Shown: one piece after another, positions 1-5,224 of the stretch | Layout: each line of letters opens with the position of its first letter | Position numbering within the stretch: position 1 is the stretch's first letter | NCBI GenBank assembly: GCA_025057195.1 | Contig: JANWWX010000098.1 | Location: forward strand, 1-5,224 | DNA from: Leptospiraceae bacterium | Lineage (GTDB): Bacteria; Spirochaetota; Leptospiria; Turneriellales; Turneriellaceae | Length of the DNA stretch: 5,224 nt | Direction of reading: 5' to 3' | Program-made: the position numbers and the translations under genes | Notes under the pieces: model-generated | What the model saw: only the letters and a program-made list of their open reading frames with translations | The model's database searches: none | What the model was told of the DNA's origin: nothing

Positions 1-1032
1 GATCCGATAGCACTTTTGGTGATTGGCTTCATCCTCATTTACTTGGGGCTTGCGTATGCGCACTTGGTGCCGTTGCCGTTGCCCAATTTGGCCAACCGGA
101 TCCGGGTGAAACAAAAAGACGCACTGCTTTTTCCCTTTTTATTAGGTGTATTTTCGGCGTTTATCGCAGCGCCGTGCACTGCACCGTTTTTTGGCAGCCT
201 GCTCGTGCAGATCAGCCGCAACGCTGCAGAAAACCATTCTGTCCTGAAGCCTGCCTTCTCGGCATTTGCCTTCGCGTTGGGCATGGGACTGCCATTTTTA
301 TTGATTGGGACTTTTTCAATACGCTTGCCAAAGCCGGGGATCTGGCTTAAGGCTGTGGAATATGCCGGAGCGGTGGTCTTGGTCGCCGCTGGCATGCACT
401 ATCTGGAAGATTTGAGCGGCGAATTTCCGCCGGTGGCACAGGCATTCCCGTTTGCCGTTTTGGGGCTTGCCATGTGCATCACTTTTTTTATATTGGCGGA
501 GCCGCTCAGGAAGGAGTATCCTATGGGACTGCGGGCAAAAACGAATACCGCTGGGATGCTGCTTTTGTCAGCACTGGGACTTTTCCTTTTCACCTCGCCG
601 TTTGTGAAATATTGGGGTGTGGAGGTCAAAAGCAATTCCGCCAACAAAGCACAGGTGGTGCTGCCGCAGAGCCGATTGCGTTGGTATAGCGACCTGAAGG
701 AAGCCAGGGCACTGGCGGCAAAACAAAAGAGGATTTTACTCATCGACTTTTGGGCCGACTGGTGCACCGCATGCAGCGAGATGGAACAAAAGCTTTTTAA
801 CCAAGAAGAGTTTATCCAGTTTGCGCTCAGCAATAACATCATTCCGGTGCGCGTCGATTTTTCCAATCCGTCGGACGAGCTCGACCGCTTGGCGCGTGAG
901 TACGGCATCCGTGGCCTGCCCACCGTGGTTATCACGAAAGCTAACGGTGAGCTCATCCACATGCTTACCGGCTTTTTCAGCAAGGAATATTCGATGCGTG
1001 AGCTGCGTGCTGCACTCAGGGATCCGGGTTGA
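1..1032 (+). CDS. dsbD: Thiol:disulfide interchange protein DsbD, C-terminal part (5' end outside window)
   Basis: DsbD passes electrons from cytoplasmic thioredoxin across the inner membrane to periplasmic thiol-disulfide proteins. The reading frame is open to the left edge, so the TTG at 16 is probably an internal Leu codon and not the start. Numbering from the first codon of the window, hydrophobic segments lie near 3-24, 40-66, 86-106, 119-136, 147-167 and 185-202. They match the last six of the eight helices of the family. The motif APCTAPFFG carries Cys59, equivalent to the second membrane redox cysteine of DsbD. A thioredoxin-like domain follows at about 225-343, with the active site DFWADWCTAC (Cys255, Cys258) and the cis-proline motif GLPT (Pro307). 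It corresponds to the periplasmic gamma domain. The alpha domain, if present, and the first membrane cysteine would lie upstream. A CcdA-thioredoxin fusion without an alpha domain cannot be excluded. The stop TGA is one base from the stop of the convergent gene. Confidence 0.9.
   Translation, partial: DPIALLVIGFILIYLGLAYAHLVPLPLPNLANRIRVKQKDALLFPFLLGVFSAFIAAPCTAPFFGSLLVQISRNAAENHSVLKPAFSAFAFALGMGLPFLLIGTFSIRLPKPGIWLKAVEYAGAVVLVAAGMHYLEDLSGEFPPVAQAFPFAVLGLAMCITFFILAEPLRKEYPMGLRAKTNTAGMLLLSALGLFLFTSPFVKYWGVEVKSNSANKAQVVLPQSRLRWYSDLKEARALAAKQKRILLIDFWADWCTACSEMEQKLFNQEEFIQFALSNNIIPVRVDFSNPSDELDRLAREYGIRGLPTVVITKANGELIHMLTGFFSKEYSMRELRAALRDPG
658..1029 (+). other. Thioredoxin-like (DsbD gamma) domain
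   Basis: This C-terminal domain of the DsbD-like protein begins after the last membrane helix and a polar linker. The redox pair CTAC is encoded at 763-774, and the cis-Pro of GLPT lies about 50 residues after it, as in thioredoxin folds. The topology of the family places it in the periplasm. The preceding Trp and the conserved Asp/Ala residues (FWADW) match the DsbD gamma type better than ordinary thioredoxin, which has WCGPC. Confidence 0.85.
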
Positions 1033-1033
1033 T

Positions 1034-1501
1034 TTAGCGCAATTCCCCTCGCACTAATTGCAGCACATCGTTAAGATAGACAATCGCCCGCTTATCTTTG
1101 AAAATTTGGTCGCTCAGGCTATGGCTGACAAGGAGTTTCCCCGAAAGCACCAGCTGCACTTTGAGCCATAAATCTTTCCCCACAAAAACCGCTCCTGGCA
1201 CATGGCTAAACGACGCGGTTACGGCATCGTTGAGCGAAACATAGCCCGGCGTGAGGTGGACGGTGCGCAGGAAACTTTGTAGCTTAAACACCTTGCGGCA
1301 GAAACGGGAAAATTGTGTCACTGGCCGCAGCTTTTTGAAGGCGATAAACTTGAAGTGCTCTTCTTTGCTTGCCGGTTGCGTAAAAGGCCTTGAGGCGTAG
1401 TCATGTTCTGGCAGGCGCTTTTCTGCCAGCGCGATGGCCCGGATCAGCTCGTCATCATTGGTGTACTCAAAAAGAAGGAAAAAGCGGCAGAGGCCATTCA
1501 T
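1034..1501 (-). CDS. DUF4416-like small protein of unknown function
   Basis: The 155-residue protein has no signal peptide or membrane segment and is probably cytoplasmic. From memory of the family, its layout fits DUF4416. An N-terminal strand-helix unit (CRFFLLFEYTNDDELIRAI, 5-23) is followed by a second one at about 50-78 (FKFIAFKKLRPVTQF). The most diagnostic part is VHLTPGYVSLNDAVTASF (81-98), which resembles the family's V-N-L-D-P-G-Y-L block, then VFVGKDLWLKVQLVLSGK (105-122), which resembles the Y-L-G-K-G-I-Y-A-E-V-T-L block. The length is slightly below that usually seen (about 170-180). The function of the family is not known to me. The ATG start overlaps the stop of the HEAT-repeat gene by 4 bases, and no Shine-Dalgarno sequence is evident, so translation is probably coupled. 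It is the last gene of the minus-strand operon and ends with TAA one base from the dsbD stop. The family call rests on recalled motifs and not on a search. Confidence 0.65.
   Translation of the reverse strand: MNGLCRFFLLFEYTNDDELIRAIALAEKRLPEHDYASRPFTQPASKEEHFKFIAFKKLRPVTQFSRFCRKVFKLQSFLRTVHLTPGYVSLNDAVTASFSHVPGAVFVGKDLWLKVQLVLSGKLLVSHSLSDQIFKDKRAIVYLNDVLQLVRGELR
1498..1501 (-). other. ATGA start/stop overlap, HEAT-repeat gene to DUF4416-like gene
   Basis: The TGA of the HEAT-repeat gene overlaps the ATG of the DUF4416-like gene. The upstream bases (GAAAAAATTGCCCAAACC) show no clear Shine-Dalgarno sequence at proper spacing, so coupling is again likely. Confidence 0.85.
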
Positions 1502-2793
1502 GGTTTGGGCAATTTTTTCATCAGCTCCAGCAACACCTGGCGGGTCTGCACGCGCAGTGCCTGATCTTTTTCCGTGTCATAGATCGCAAACAATGCGGGG
1601 ATGGCAGCTTCGTTCTCGAGTTGTGCCACCGCGGCCAATGCCGCTGAGCGGACAGCAAATGCCTGCCGGGAATCCTGGATGGCGTTCAAAAGCAGTGCCA
1701 AATGCTTTCGACTTTTGAGGGCGGCAAGACCCATCAGGCATTCGATGGCTAAAGATTCATTCGCGTTTTTTTCCAGCAGTGCAGCAAAGTGGTCGCTGCA
1801 GCGGTTGTCGGCAAAATGGCTACAAGCAAAAGCCGCCTGAAGCAAAAGCTCTGGGTCATTTTCTTTTTTGAGTATGGCAAAAATCCCCTGCATGCCACCT
1901 CCATGCCCCAACTGCAATAGTGCTTTGAGTAGGGCGTGTTTTTGTTGTGATTCTGTTTCGCGTGCGAGTTGCTCGGAAATCGCGTTAGCATAGCGCTTGT
2001 CGTTGTGTGCAAGCGCAGAAACCAATGCCTGGGCACGCACTTTCAGCAATGGATCAGCAATCAATTTTTGCAATGCGGTGAAGGCAGCAGGAGTCCGGCA
2101 TTGCGCCAAAAGGCTCACCGCTTGGATGCGCACATCCTCTTCAGGATCCGCCATCGCCAACTGGATGACACTACTTTGCGCCTTTTCCACCCCAATCGCA
2201 CCAATCGCCTTGAGCGCAAAATAGCGCACATTTTTGTTGCTATTGGCCAGCTGTTGCTGCAGCAGTGGCAACGAGCGTTCATCCTTGAGCGCAAGCAGGG
2301 TCTCAAGAGCATAGATCTGCTCAATGGGGCTGCCTTCCGCCAAAAGCTGGCCGAGCAGGGGGTAGATCCGCTCGTCTTTGATTGCCGCCAGGACTGTGTT
2401 GGCCAGTGAGCGCAACTCGGCGCGCGGATGCGCCAAAAACGGTGTTACCGAATAGGCCAATTCGCTATGCCGGGCAAAAAGGGAGATGGTTAAAAGCACG
2501 TGTGCGTATTCGGCGTATTGTTCTGCTTGCTTTTCGCGCGCCAGCCTCAAAAGTTCGGTGTGGACGAAATTGGCAACAACGCTGCTTTGGTCTTTTTTGG
2601 CGAGGATGGCCTCTGCCAGCATTTGGCGTATTTTGGGCTTTTGCTGGGCGATGAAAGTAAACAACGCTTCGGCGTCTTTGGTTTCAATTTCGCCGCGGTG
2701 GTACAAGGCGACCGCTTTTTCAGCATCGCCGGAGGCAATTGCCTGTGCGAGTGCTGTTTGTGCCAATAGCGGCCAAATGAGGAGTAGAATCAT
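1498..2793 (-). CDS. Exported HEAT-repeat protein
   Basis: The 431-residue protein begins with a hydrophobic stretch ending in an Ala-X-Ala site (TALA-Q, residues 13-17) and reads as a short Sec signal peptide, so it probably acts in the periplasm or is anchored at the envelope. It has no lipobox cysteine. The n-region is unusual in having no Lys or Arg. A helical region occupies about 20-120. From about 122 to the end run nine or ten HEAT/PBS-lyase-like repeats of about 30 residues, each a helix pair with the pattern V-R-x-x-A-L-x-A-L and a turn such as K-D-E-R (for example 139-142 and 170-173). Such repeats form protein-binding solenoids; no catalytic motif is visible. The ATG overlaps the folC stop as ATGA. 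The upstream frame has no alternative ATG, GTG, TTG or CTG for at least 20 codons, which supports this start. The partner and role are unknown. A cytoplasmic protein with a hydrophobic N-terminus is the less likely alternative. Confidence 0.85.
   Translation of the reverse strand: MILLLIWPLLAQTALAQAIASGDAEKAVALYHRGEIETKDAEALFTFIAQQKPKIRQMLAEAILAKKDQSSVVANFVHTELLRLAREKQAEQYAEYAHVLLTISLFARHSELAYSVTPFLAHPRAELRSLANTVLAAIKDERIYPLLGQLLAEGSPIEQIYALETLLALKDERSLPLLQQQLANSNKNVRYFALKAIGAIGVEKAQSSVIQLAMADPEEDVRIQAVSLLAQCRTPAAFTALQKLIADPLLKVRAQALVSALAHNDKRYANAISEQLARETESQQKHALLKALLQLGHGGGMQGIFAILKKENDPELLLQAAFACSHFADNRCSDHFAALLEKNANESLAIECLMGLAALKSRKHLALLLNAIQDSRQAFAVRSAALAAVAQLENEAAIPALFAIYDTEKDQALRVQTRQVLLELMKKLPKP
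1501..2430 (-). repeat. HEAT-repeat solenoid (about 9-10 protein repeats)
   Basis: This stretch encodes tandem helical repeats of about 30 residues in the HEAT protein. Approximate units are residues 122-153, 155-184, 186-215, 218-247, 249-278, 281-312, 313-343, 344-374, 375-407 and a partial one at 409-431. The first two are the most alike, sharing K-D-E-R, P-L-L and Q-L-A at the same positions. The units are divergent at the DNA level, so the array is old and not a recent tandem expansion. Confidence 0.75.
2790..2793 (-). other. ATGA start/stop overlap, folC to HEAT-repeat gene
   Basis: The TGA of folC overlaps the ATG of the HEAT-repeat gene. The bases before it (GCAGCACTTCGGTTT) contain no purine-rich ribosome binding site, which suggests translational coupling. 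Confidence 0.85.
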
Positions 2794-3962
2794 AAACCGA
2801 AGTGCTGCCGCAGTTCGGCATAGATAGCCATGCTGCCAGTAAAAAGGTGGGTTTTTTCGGGATCAGAGATGAGTTCGCAGATTTCGTTATCGCTTGCCGC
2901 AATCAGGCCGGGCGGGCAGTCTTGGTAAAACTGTGGCTGCGGCATCGGGAAAAAAAAGCAGCGGATTTTTTTTAGATCCTGCAGTAATTTAACCATCGCG
3001 ACAAGGTCACGCTCCTGCATGGTGTTGATGAAGACGTTACACGGGTTTGGTTCACGCTCTAACAGCACTTTGAGCGCAGCTACCGCAGGGAGGTTGTGTG
3101 CGCTGTCAAAGATAATCCTGGGCTTTTCGCGTAAAACACTCCAGCGCCCAAAGATGGGTTCTGCCAGCGCTGCCTGAATCCGGTGTAGTGCTTTTTCATC
3201 AGGCCGAAAATACTCGTAGACCAACTTCAAGACAAAGTTACGGTTTTGTGTGTTGAAGTCGTCACCCTCTGGGGTGATGGTGCGCAGCGTCGCAGATACA
3301 GTATCGCACCGTTCTTTTAAGACCTGCAACACTTCTGGATGCTGGGGGAAGCTAAAAACCTTTTGTCCAGCGTGGATGATGCCTGCCTTTTCGCGGGCTA
3401 TTGCAGTGAGGGTGTCACCGAGGATCGCCATATGGTCAAAGCCCACCGGTGTCAGGACAGCAAATTCAGCTTTGAGGTTATTCGTCGAATCGAGCCTGCC
3501 ACCCAGTCCCGTTTCGATCACGGCGGCGTCGCAGCGCACCTCTGCGAAATACAAAAACGCCATGGCGGTCATGGCATCAAAAAAAGAAAGTTTTTCCAAT
3601 CCCTCTTGTTGGCACAAAAATTGCCACAGCCTGGCAAGGTCTGCTGCGGGGATTGGTGCGCCGTTGAGTGTGATGCGTTCTCGCAGGCTGACGAAATGCG
3701 GAGAGAGATAGCACCCGGTGCGCAACCCCAGTGCCACAAGTGCGCGCGCCAAGAGGGTGGTCACGCTGCCTTTGGCCACCGTCCCGGCTATGTGGAAGGT
3801 GCGGTACCGCCACTGTGGGTTGCCTAGTTGGGAAAGGAACTCGCGCAAGATGGCTGGGTCATAGCGGCCTGGGGCAAAGCGGCGGCTACGTTCAAAGTTG
3901 TTGGAGGCAAAAAAATCCAAAATTTCTTTTTCGACCGGTGCTGGATCAGGGGGAAGCTTCAC
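2790..3962 (-). CDS. folC: FolC-type folylpolyglutamate synthase / dihydrofolate synthase
   Basis: FolC enzymes are cytoplasmic Mur-ligase-fold enzymes that use ATP to add glutamate to dihydropteroate and/or to folates. Family marks in this 390-residue protein are the P-loop region FHIAGTVAKGSVTT (56-69), SPHFVSLRERI (87-97), SFFDAMTAMAF (126-136), ETGLGGRLDSTN (150-161), FDHMAILGDT (175-184) followed by EKAGI (191-195, whose Lys is carbamylated in known members), FGRWSV (271-276), DSAHN (285-289) and GSMAIYAELR (376-385). Two things are odd. The usual P-loop GTNGKGS is GTVAKGS here. The stretch between EKAGI and FGRW is short and lacks the recognisable L-x-G-x-H/Q-Q-x-x-N motif, so the protein is shorter than typical members of about 420. 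The start is GTG at 3962, giving a 4-base GTGA overlap with the upstream gene. The stop overlaps the HEAT gene start (ATGA). Whether it has one or both activities cannot be read from the sequence; loss of activity is possible but the remaining motifs argue against decay. Confidence 0.87.
   Translation of the reverse strand: MKLPPDPAPVEKEILDFFASNNFERSRRFAPGRYDPAILREFLSQLGNPQWRYRTFHIAGTVAKGSVTTLLARALVALGLRTGCYLSPHFVSLRERITLNGAPIPAADLARLWQFLCQQEGLEKLSFFDAMTAMAFLYFAEVRCDAAVIETGLGGRLDSTNNLKAEFAVLTPVGFDHMAILGDTLTAIAREKAGIIHAGQKVFSFPQHPEVLQVLKERCDTVSATLRTITPEGDDFNTQNRNFVLKLVYEYFRPDEKALHRIQAALAEPIFGRWSVLREKPRIIFDSAHNLPAVAALKVLLEREPNPCNVFINTMQERDLVAMVKLLQDLKKIRCFFFPMPQPQFYQDCPPGLIAASDNEICELISDPEKTHLFTGSMAIYAELRQHFGL
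3765..3785 (-). other. Variant P-loop of FolC (GTVAKGS)
   Basis: The codons GGG ACG GTG GCC AAA GGC AGC encode residues 60-66. The family consensus is G-T-N-G-K-G-S/T, where the loop holds the ATP phosphates. The catalytic Lys and the following Gly-Ser are kept, but Asn-Gly is replaced by Val-Ala. The frame is intact on both sides, so a frameshift does not explain it. Confidence 0.85.
3959..3962 (-). other. GTGA start/stop overlap, upstream gene to folC
   Basis: The TGA of the propeller/Ig-like gene shares bases with the GTG start of folC. The preceding bases (GAGCTTGCG) give at best a weak ribosome binding site, so re-initiation by the terminating ribosome is the likely route of folC translation. 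Confidence 0.8.
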
Positions 3963-5224
3963 CGCAAGCTCGACTCAATTTCTTCAAGCCGGTTGATCCA
4001 CGGCTGTGTTGCACCCGGATCGCCTTTAGCCTTTTCGATCTGCTTGCGGATGCGCCGAATTTCCTGGATGTGCCGGTAATTTTCCGAGAGCGTTGGGTCT
4101 TGCTCTGGGCTGAACGGTGAAACAAAAAAAAGATAGTGCGCAACTGGACTTAAAACCTGGCTGCGGGGGTCACGGTTGGCCAAATGCAGGTAATAGCGGC
4201 CGGGTTTGTTGACGGCAAAGCTGAGGCTGCCGGACTCCACCGCCACCGGCTTTTGCGGCACCGTGTCGGGCGTTTGGTCGATGGTAGCATAGTAAGGCCC
4301 GGGATGGGGGTTTTTGAGCAAGAACACAGCACGCCCCGCTCGCACCATGCGGGGGGCAACTGTATTTTGTAGCAGCAATTCGGGTTCTGGTGGGGCATAT
4401 TGCCACAGCAAAGGGATATGGTAAACTCGGGAGTACGATCCCGTGCGCAGGTTTTTCACTTGTATGTGTAGGACATACATCCCCTCTTGGCGGGCGGCAA
4501 ACTGTAACGTGCGCGAGGGGATGAGCTTTGCCTCCGCTAAAGGTTCGCTATCTTTTTTTTGGTCGAGCAAATAGCGGTAGGCATATTCGGCATTTTCGGG
4601 AATCGACCAGGCCACAACCATCACCGGTGGGTTGCGCCGGACATCGAGCCGCCAGTCGATTTCGGATAGGATCGCCGTTGGCGAGGCCCACGACTCGAGA
4701 TAGATGTGTTCGAGCTCTGTTTCCAAAAGCACGTTGAGCTGGTTGGCGCGGTCGATGATGGGATAAATATTACCCGGCCAAAAAAAACGGCGCTGCTCTG
4801 GCTTTCCTGCATTGCTGGGAAAATCGGCGAAGCGCAGCCGGTAGGCATCGGCCACCCGCGTACTGCTTAGCAGGATATTGAGTTCACGGTTAAATTGGAA
4901 CGCGGCCACGCGTTCGAGCCGCACAAAGCGGCGATCGCGCAAGAGCAGATTTTGCCGCAGCCGGCCAGTGCTGAGATCAAACTGCCACAGACCGCCCTCG
5001 TGGTCGATGCCGATGAGATGCACCGTGCCGCGATAAAAATAGAATTGGGCATGGCGCAGAGGCACTGGTAGTTCGTGGCTGTGGTATTGGCCATTCTGCC
5101 AGCGGGTCCAGCTCAGTCCTTGCGGCATCTCGCTGACGATGTGGATGGTGCCAGCCTGCCATTCCAGTAGCATCAGCGGGATCGGATCGCGGCTGACCAA
5201 GATGTCCTGCGTTTTTTGCTCGCT
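3959..5224 (-). CDS. Uncharacterised protein with propeller-like strands, two Ig-like domains and a coiled-coil tail (N-terminus outside window)
   Basis: I do not recognise this protein as a named family. The frame stays open to the right edge (residues S-E-Q-K-T-Q-D-I before the TTG at 5200), so the gene starts outside the window and that TTG is probably an internal Leu; 421 residues are visible. Counting from the edge, about 1-165 is rich in short beta strands with turns such as IDHEGGLWQFDLSTG (73-87), like blades of a beta-propeller. About 190-275 and 290-368 look like two Ig/FnIII-like domains, each ending in a G-x-Y-x-L-H strand and a V-x-H/Y exit strand. Residues 380-398 and 409-421 (ENYRHIQEIRRIRKQIEK, WINRLEEIESSLR) are charged and helical, probably a coiled coil. 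Such composition is typical of exported, ligand- or envelope-binding proteins, but the signal peptide would be off-window and no enzyme motif is seen. Its stop TGA overlaps the folC GTG, so it is the upstream partner of folC in the operon. Confidence 0.8.
   Translation of the reverse strand, partial: SEQKTQDILVSRDPIPLMLLEWQAGTIHIVSEMPQGLSWTRWQNGQYHSHELPVPLRHAQFYFYRGTVHLIGIDHEGGLWQFDLSTGRLRQNLLLRDRRFVRLERVAAFQFNRELNILLSSTRVADAYRLRFADFPSNAGKPEQRRFFWPGNIYPIIDRANQLNVLLETELEHIYLESWASPTAILSEIDWRLDVRRNPPVMVVAWSIPENAEYAYRYLLDQKKDSEPLAEAKLIPSRTLQFAARQEGMYVLHIQVKNLRTGSYSRVYHIPLLWQYAPPEPELLLQNTVAPRMVRAGRAVFLLKNPHPGPYYATIDQTPDTVPQKPVAVESGSLSFAVNKPGRYYLHLANRDPRSQVLSPVAHYLFFVSPFSPEQDPTLSENYRHIQEIRRIRKQIEKAKGDPGATQPWINRLEEIESSLR
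4121..4219 (-). repeat. Ig-like repeat, copy 2 (33 residues)
   Basis: It encodes FAVNKPGRYYLHLANRD followed by 16 further residues ending in F-F-V. It is the counterpart of the copy at 4403-4501, at exactly the same length, and lies just before the coiled-coil tail of the same protein. Confidence 0.6.
4403..4501 (-). repeat. Ig-like repeat, copy 1 (33 residues)
   Basis: It encodes FAARQEGMYVLHIQVKN followed by 16 further residues to a Trp. It aligns without gaps to the second copy at 4121-4219, with about 10 of 33 residues identical by eye (F-A, G-x-Y-x-L-H, R, S, V, H). The pattern resembles the closing strands of Ig/FnIII-like domains. Confidence 0.6.

Noticed and set aside
16..18. TTG as start codon of the dsbD-like gene
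   Set aside because: The frame is open to the window edge and begins within a membrane helix, and the family has further helices upstream.
39..395. 118-codon open frame on the minus strand
   Set aside because: Shadow of the DsbD membrane domain; low-complexity polar translation without motifs.
399..983. 194-codon open frame on the minus strand within dsbD
   Set aside because: It lies antisense to a clear DsbD sequence, and its translation shows no recognisable domain and a composition typical of a shadow frame.
1039..1061. Inverted repeat GCAATT ... AATTGC near the convergent stops as a terminator
   Set aside because: The stem has only 6 pairs, mostly A-T, with an 11-base loop and no T tract after it on either strand.
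1969..2409. 146-codon open frame on the plus strand
   Set aside because: It is antisense to the HEAT repeats, whose regular pattern shows that the minus frame is the coding one.
2950..2973. A8/T8 inverted repeat as an intrinsic terminator
   Set aside because: The stem has no G-C pairs and lies in the middle of folC, so it cannot act as a normal terminator.
3250..3827. Overlapping plus-strand open frames of 153 and 162 codons
   Set aside because: Both lie opposite well-conserved FolC motifs and show no protein family features of their own.
5198..5200. TTG as start codon of the uncharacterised gene
   Set aside because: The frame continues upstream to the edge without a stop, and the protein would begin within a propeller-like region without a signal peptide.
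1..5224. CRISPR arrays, tRNA or rRNA genes, insertion sequences, phage or defence genes
   Set aside because: No direct repeats with spacers, no terminal inverted repeats, no transposase or nuclease motifs and no tRNA-like folds were seen; the window is filled by five ordinary coding frames.

Overview
The window holds five protein-coding genes packed with almost no spare DNA. One gene runs on the plus strand and enters from the left edge. Four run on the minus strand and enter from the right edge. The two groups converge at about position 1033 with a single base between their stop codons. No stretch of 300 bases lacks a gene, and I see no RNA gene, mobile element, CRISPR array, promoter or convincing terminator. 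Both transcription units start outside the window, so their promoters are not visible.

Plus strand (1-1032): the C-terminal two thirds or so of a DsbD/CcdA-type thiol:disulfide interchange protein. It has the second half of the membrane electron carrier, including one of its two membrane cysteines, followed by a periplasmic thioredoxin domain with a WCTAC active site.

Minus strand, in order of transcription: (1) a protein of unknown function with propeller-like strands, two related Ig-like domains and a coiled-coil tail, incomplete at its N-terminus (5224-3959); (2) a FolC-type folylpolyglutamate/dihydrofolate synthase with an unusual P-loop (3962-2790); (3) a secreted HEAT-repeat protein (2793-1498); (4) a small protein that I match from memory to the DUF4416 family (1501-1034). 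Each of the three junctions is a 4-base start/stop overlap (GTGA, ATGA, ATGA) with no clear Shine-Dalgarno sequence, so this looks like one translationally coupled operon.

A DsbD protein and a probable Sec signal peptide on the HEAT protein point to a bacterium with an inner membrane and a periplasm, most likely a Gram-negative type. Base composition is near balanced. Gene content is compatible with a spirochaete or another deep-branching diderm, but that is a weak inference. The operon mixes a cytoplasmic folate enzyme with probable envelope proteins. I see no pathway linking them, and co-transcription may be only genomic economy. I found no clear new system. The points most worth checking are the FolC P-loop substitution, the uncharacterised protein upstream of folC, and the conservation of the coupled four-gene order.
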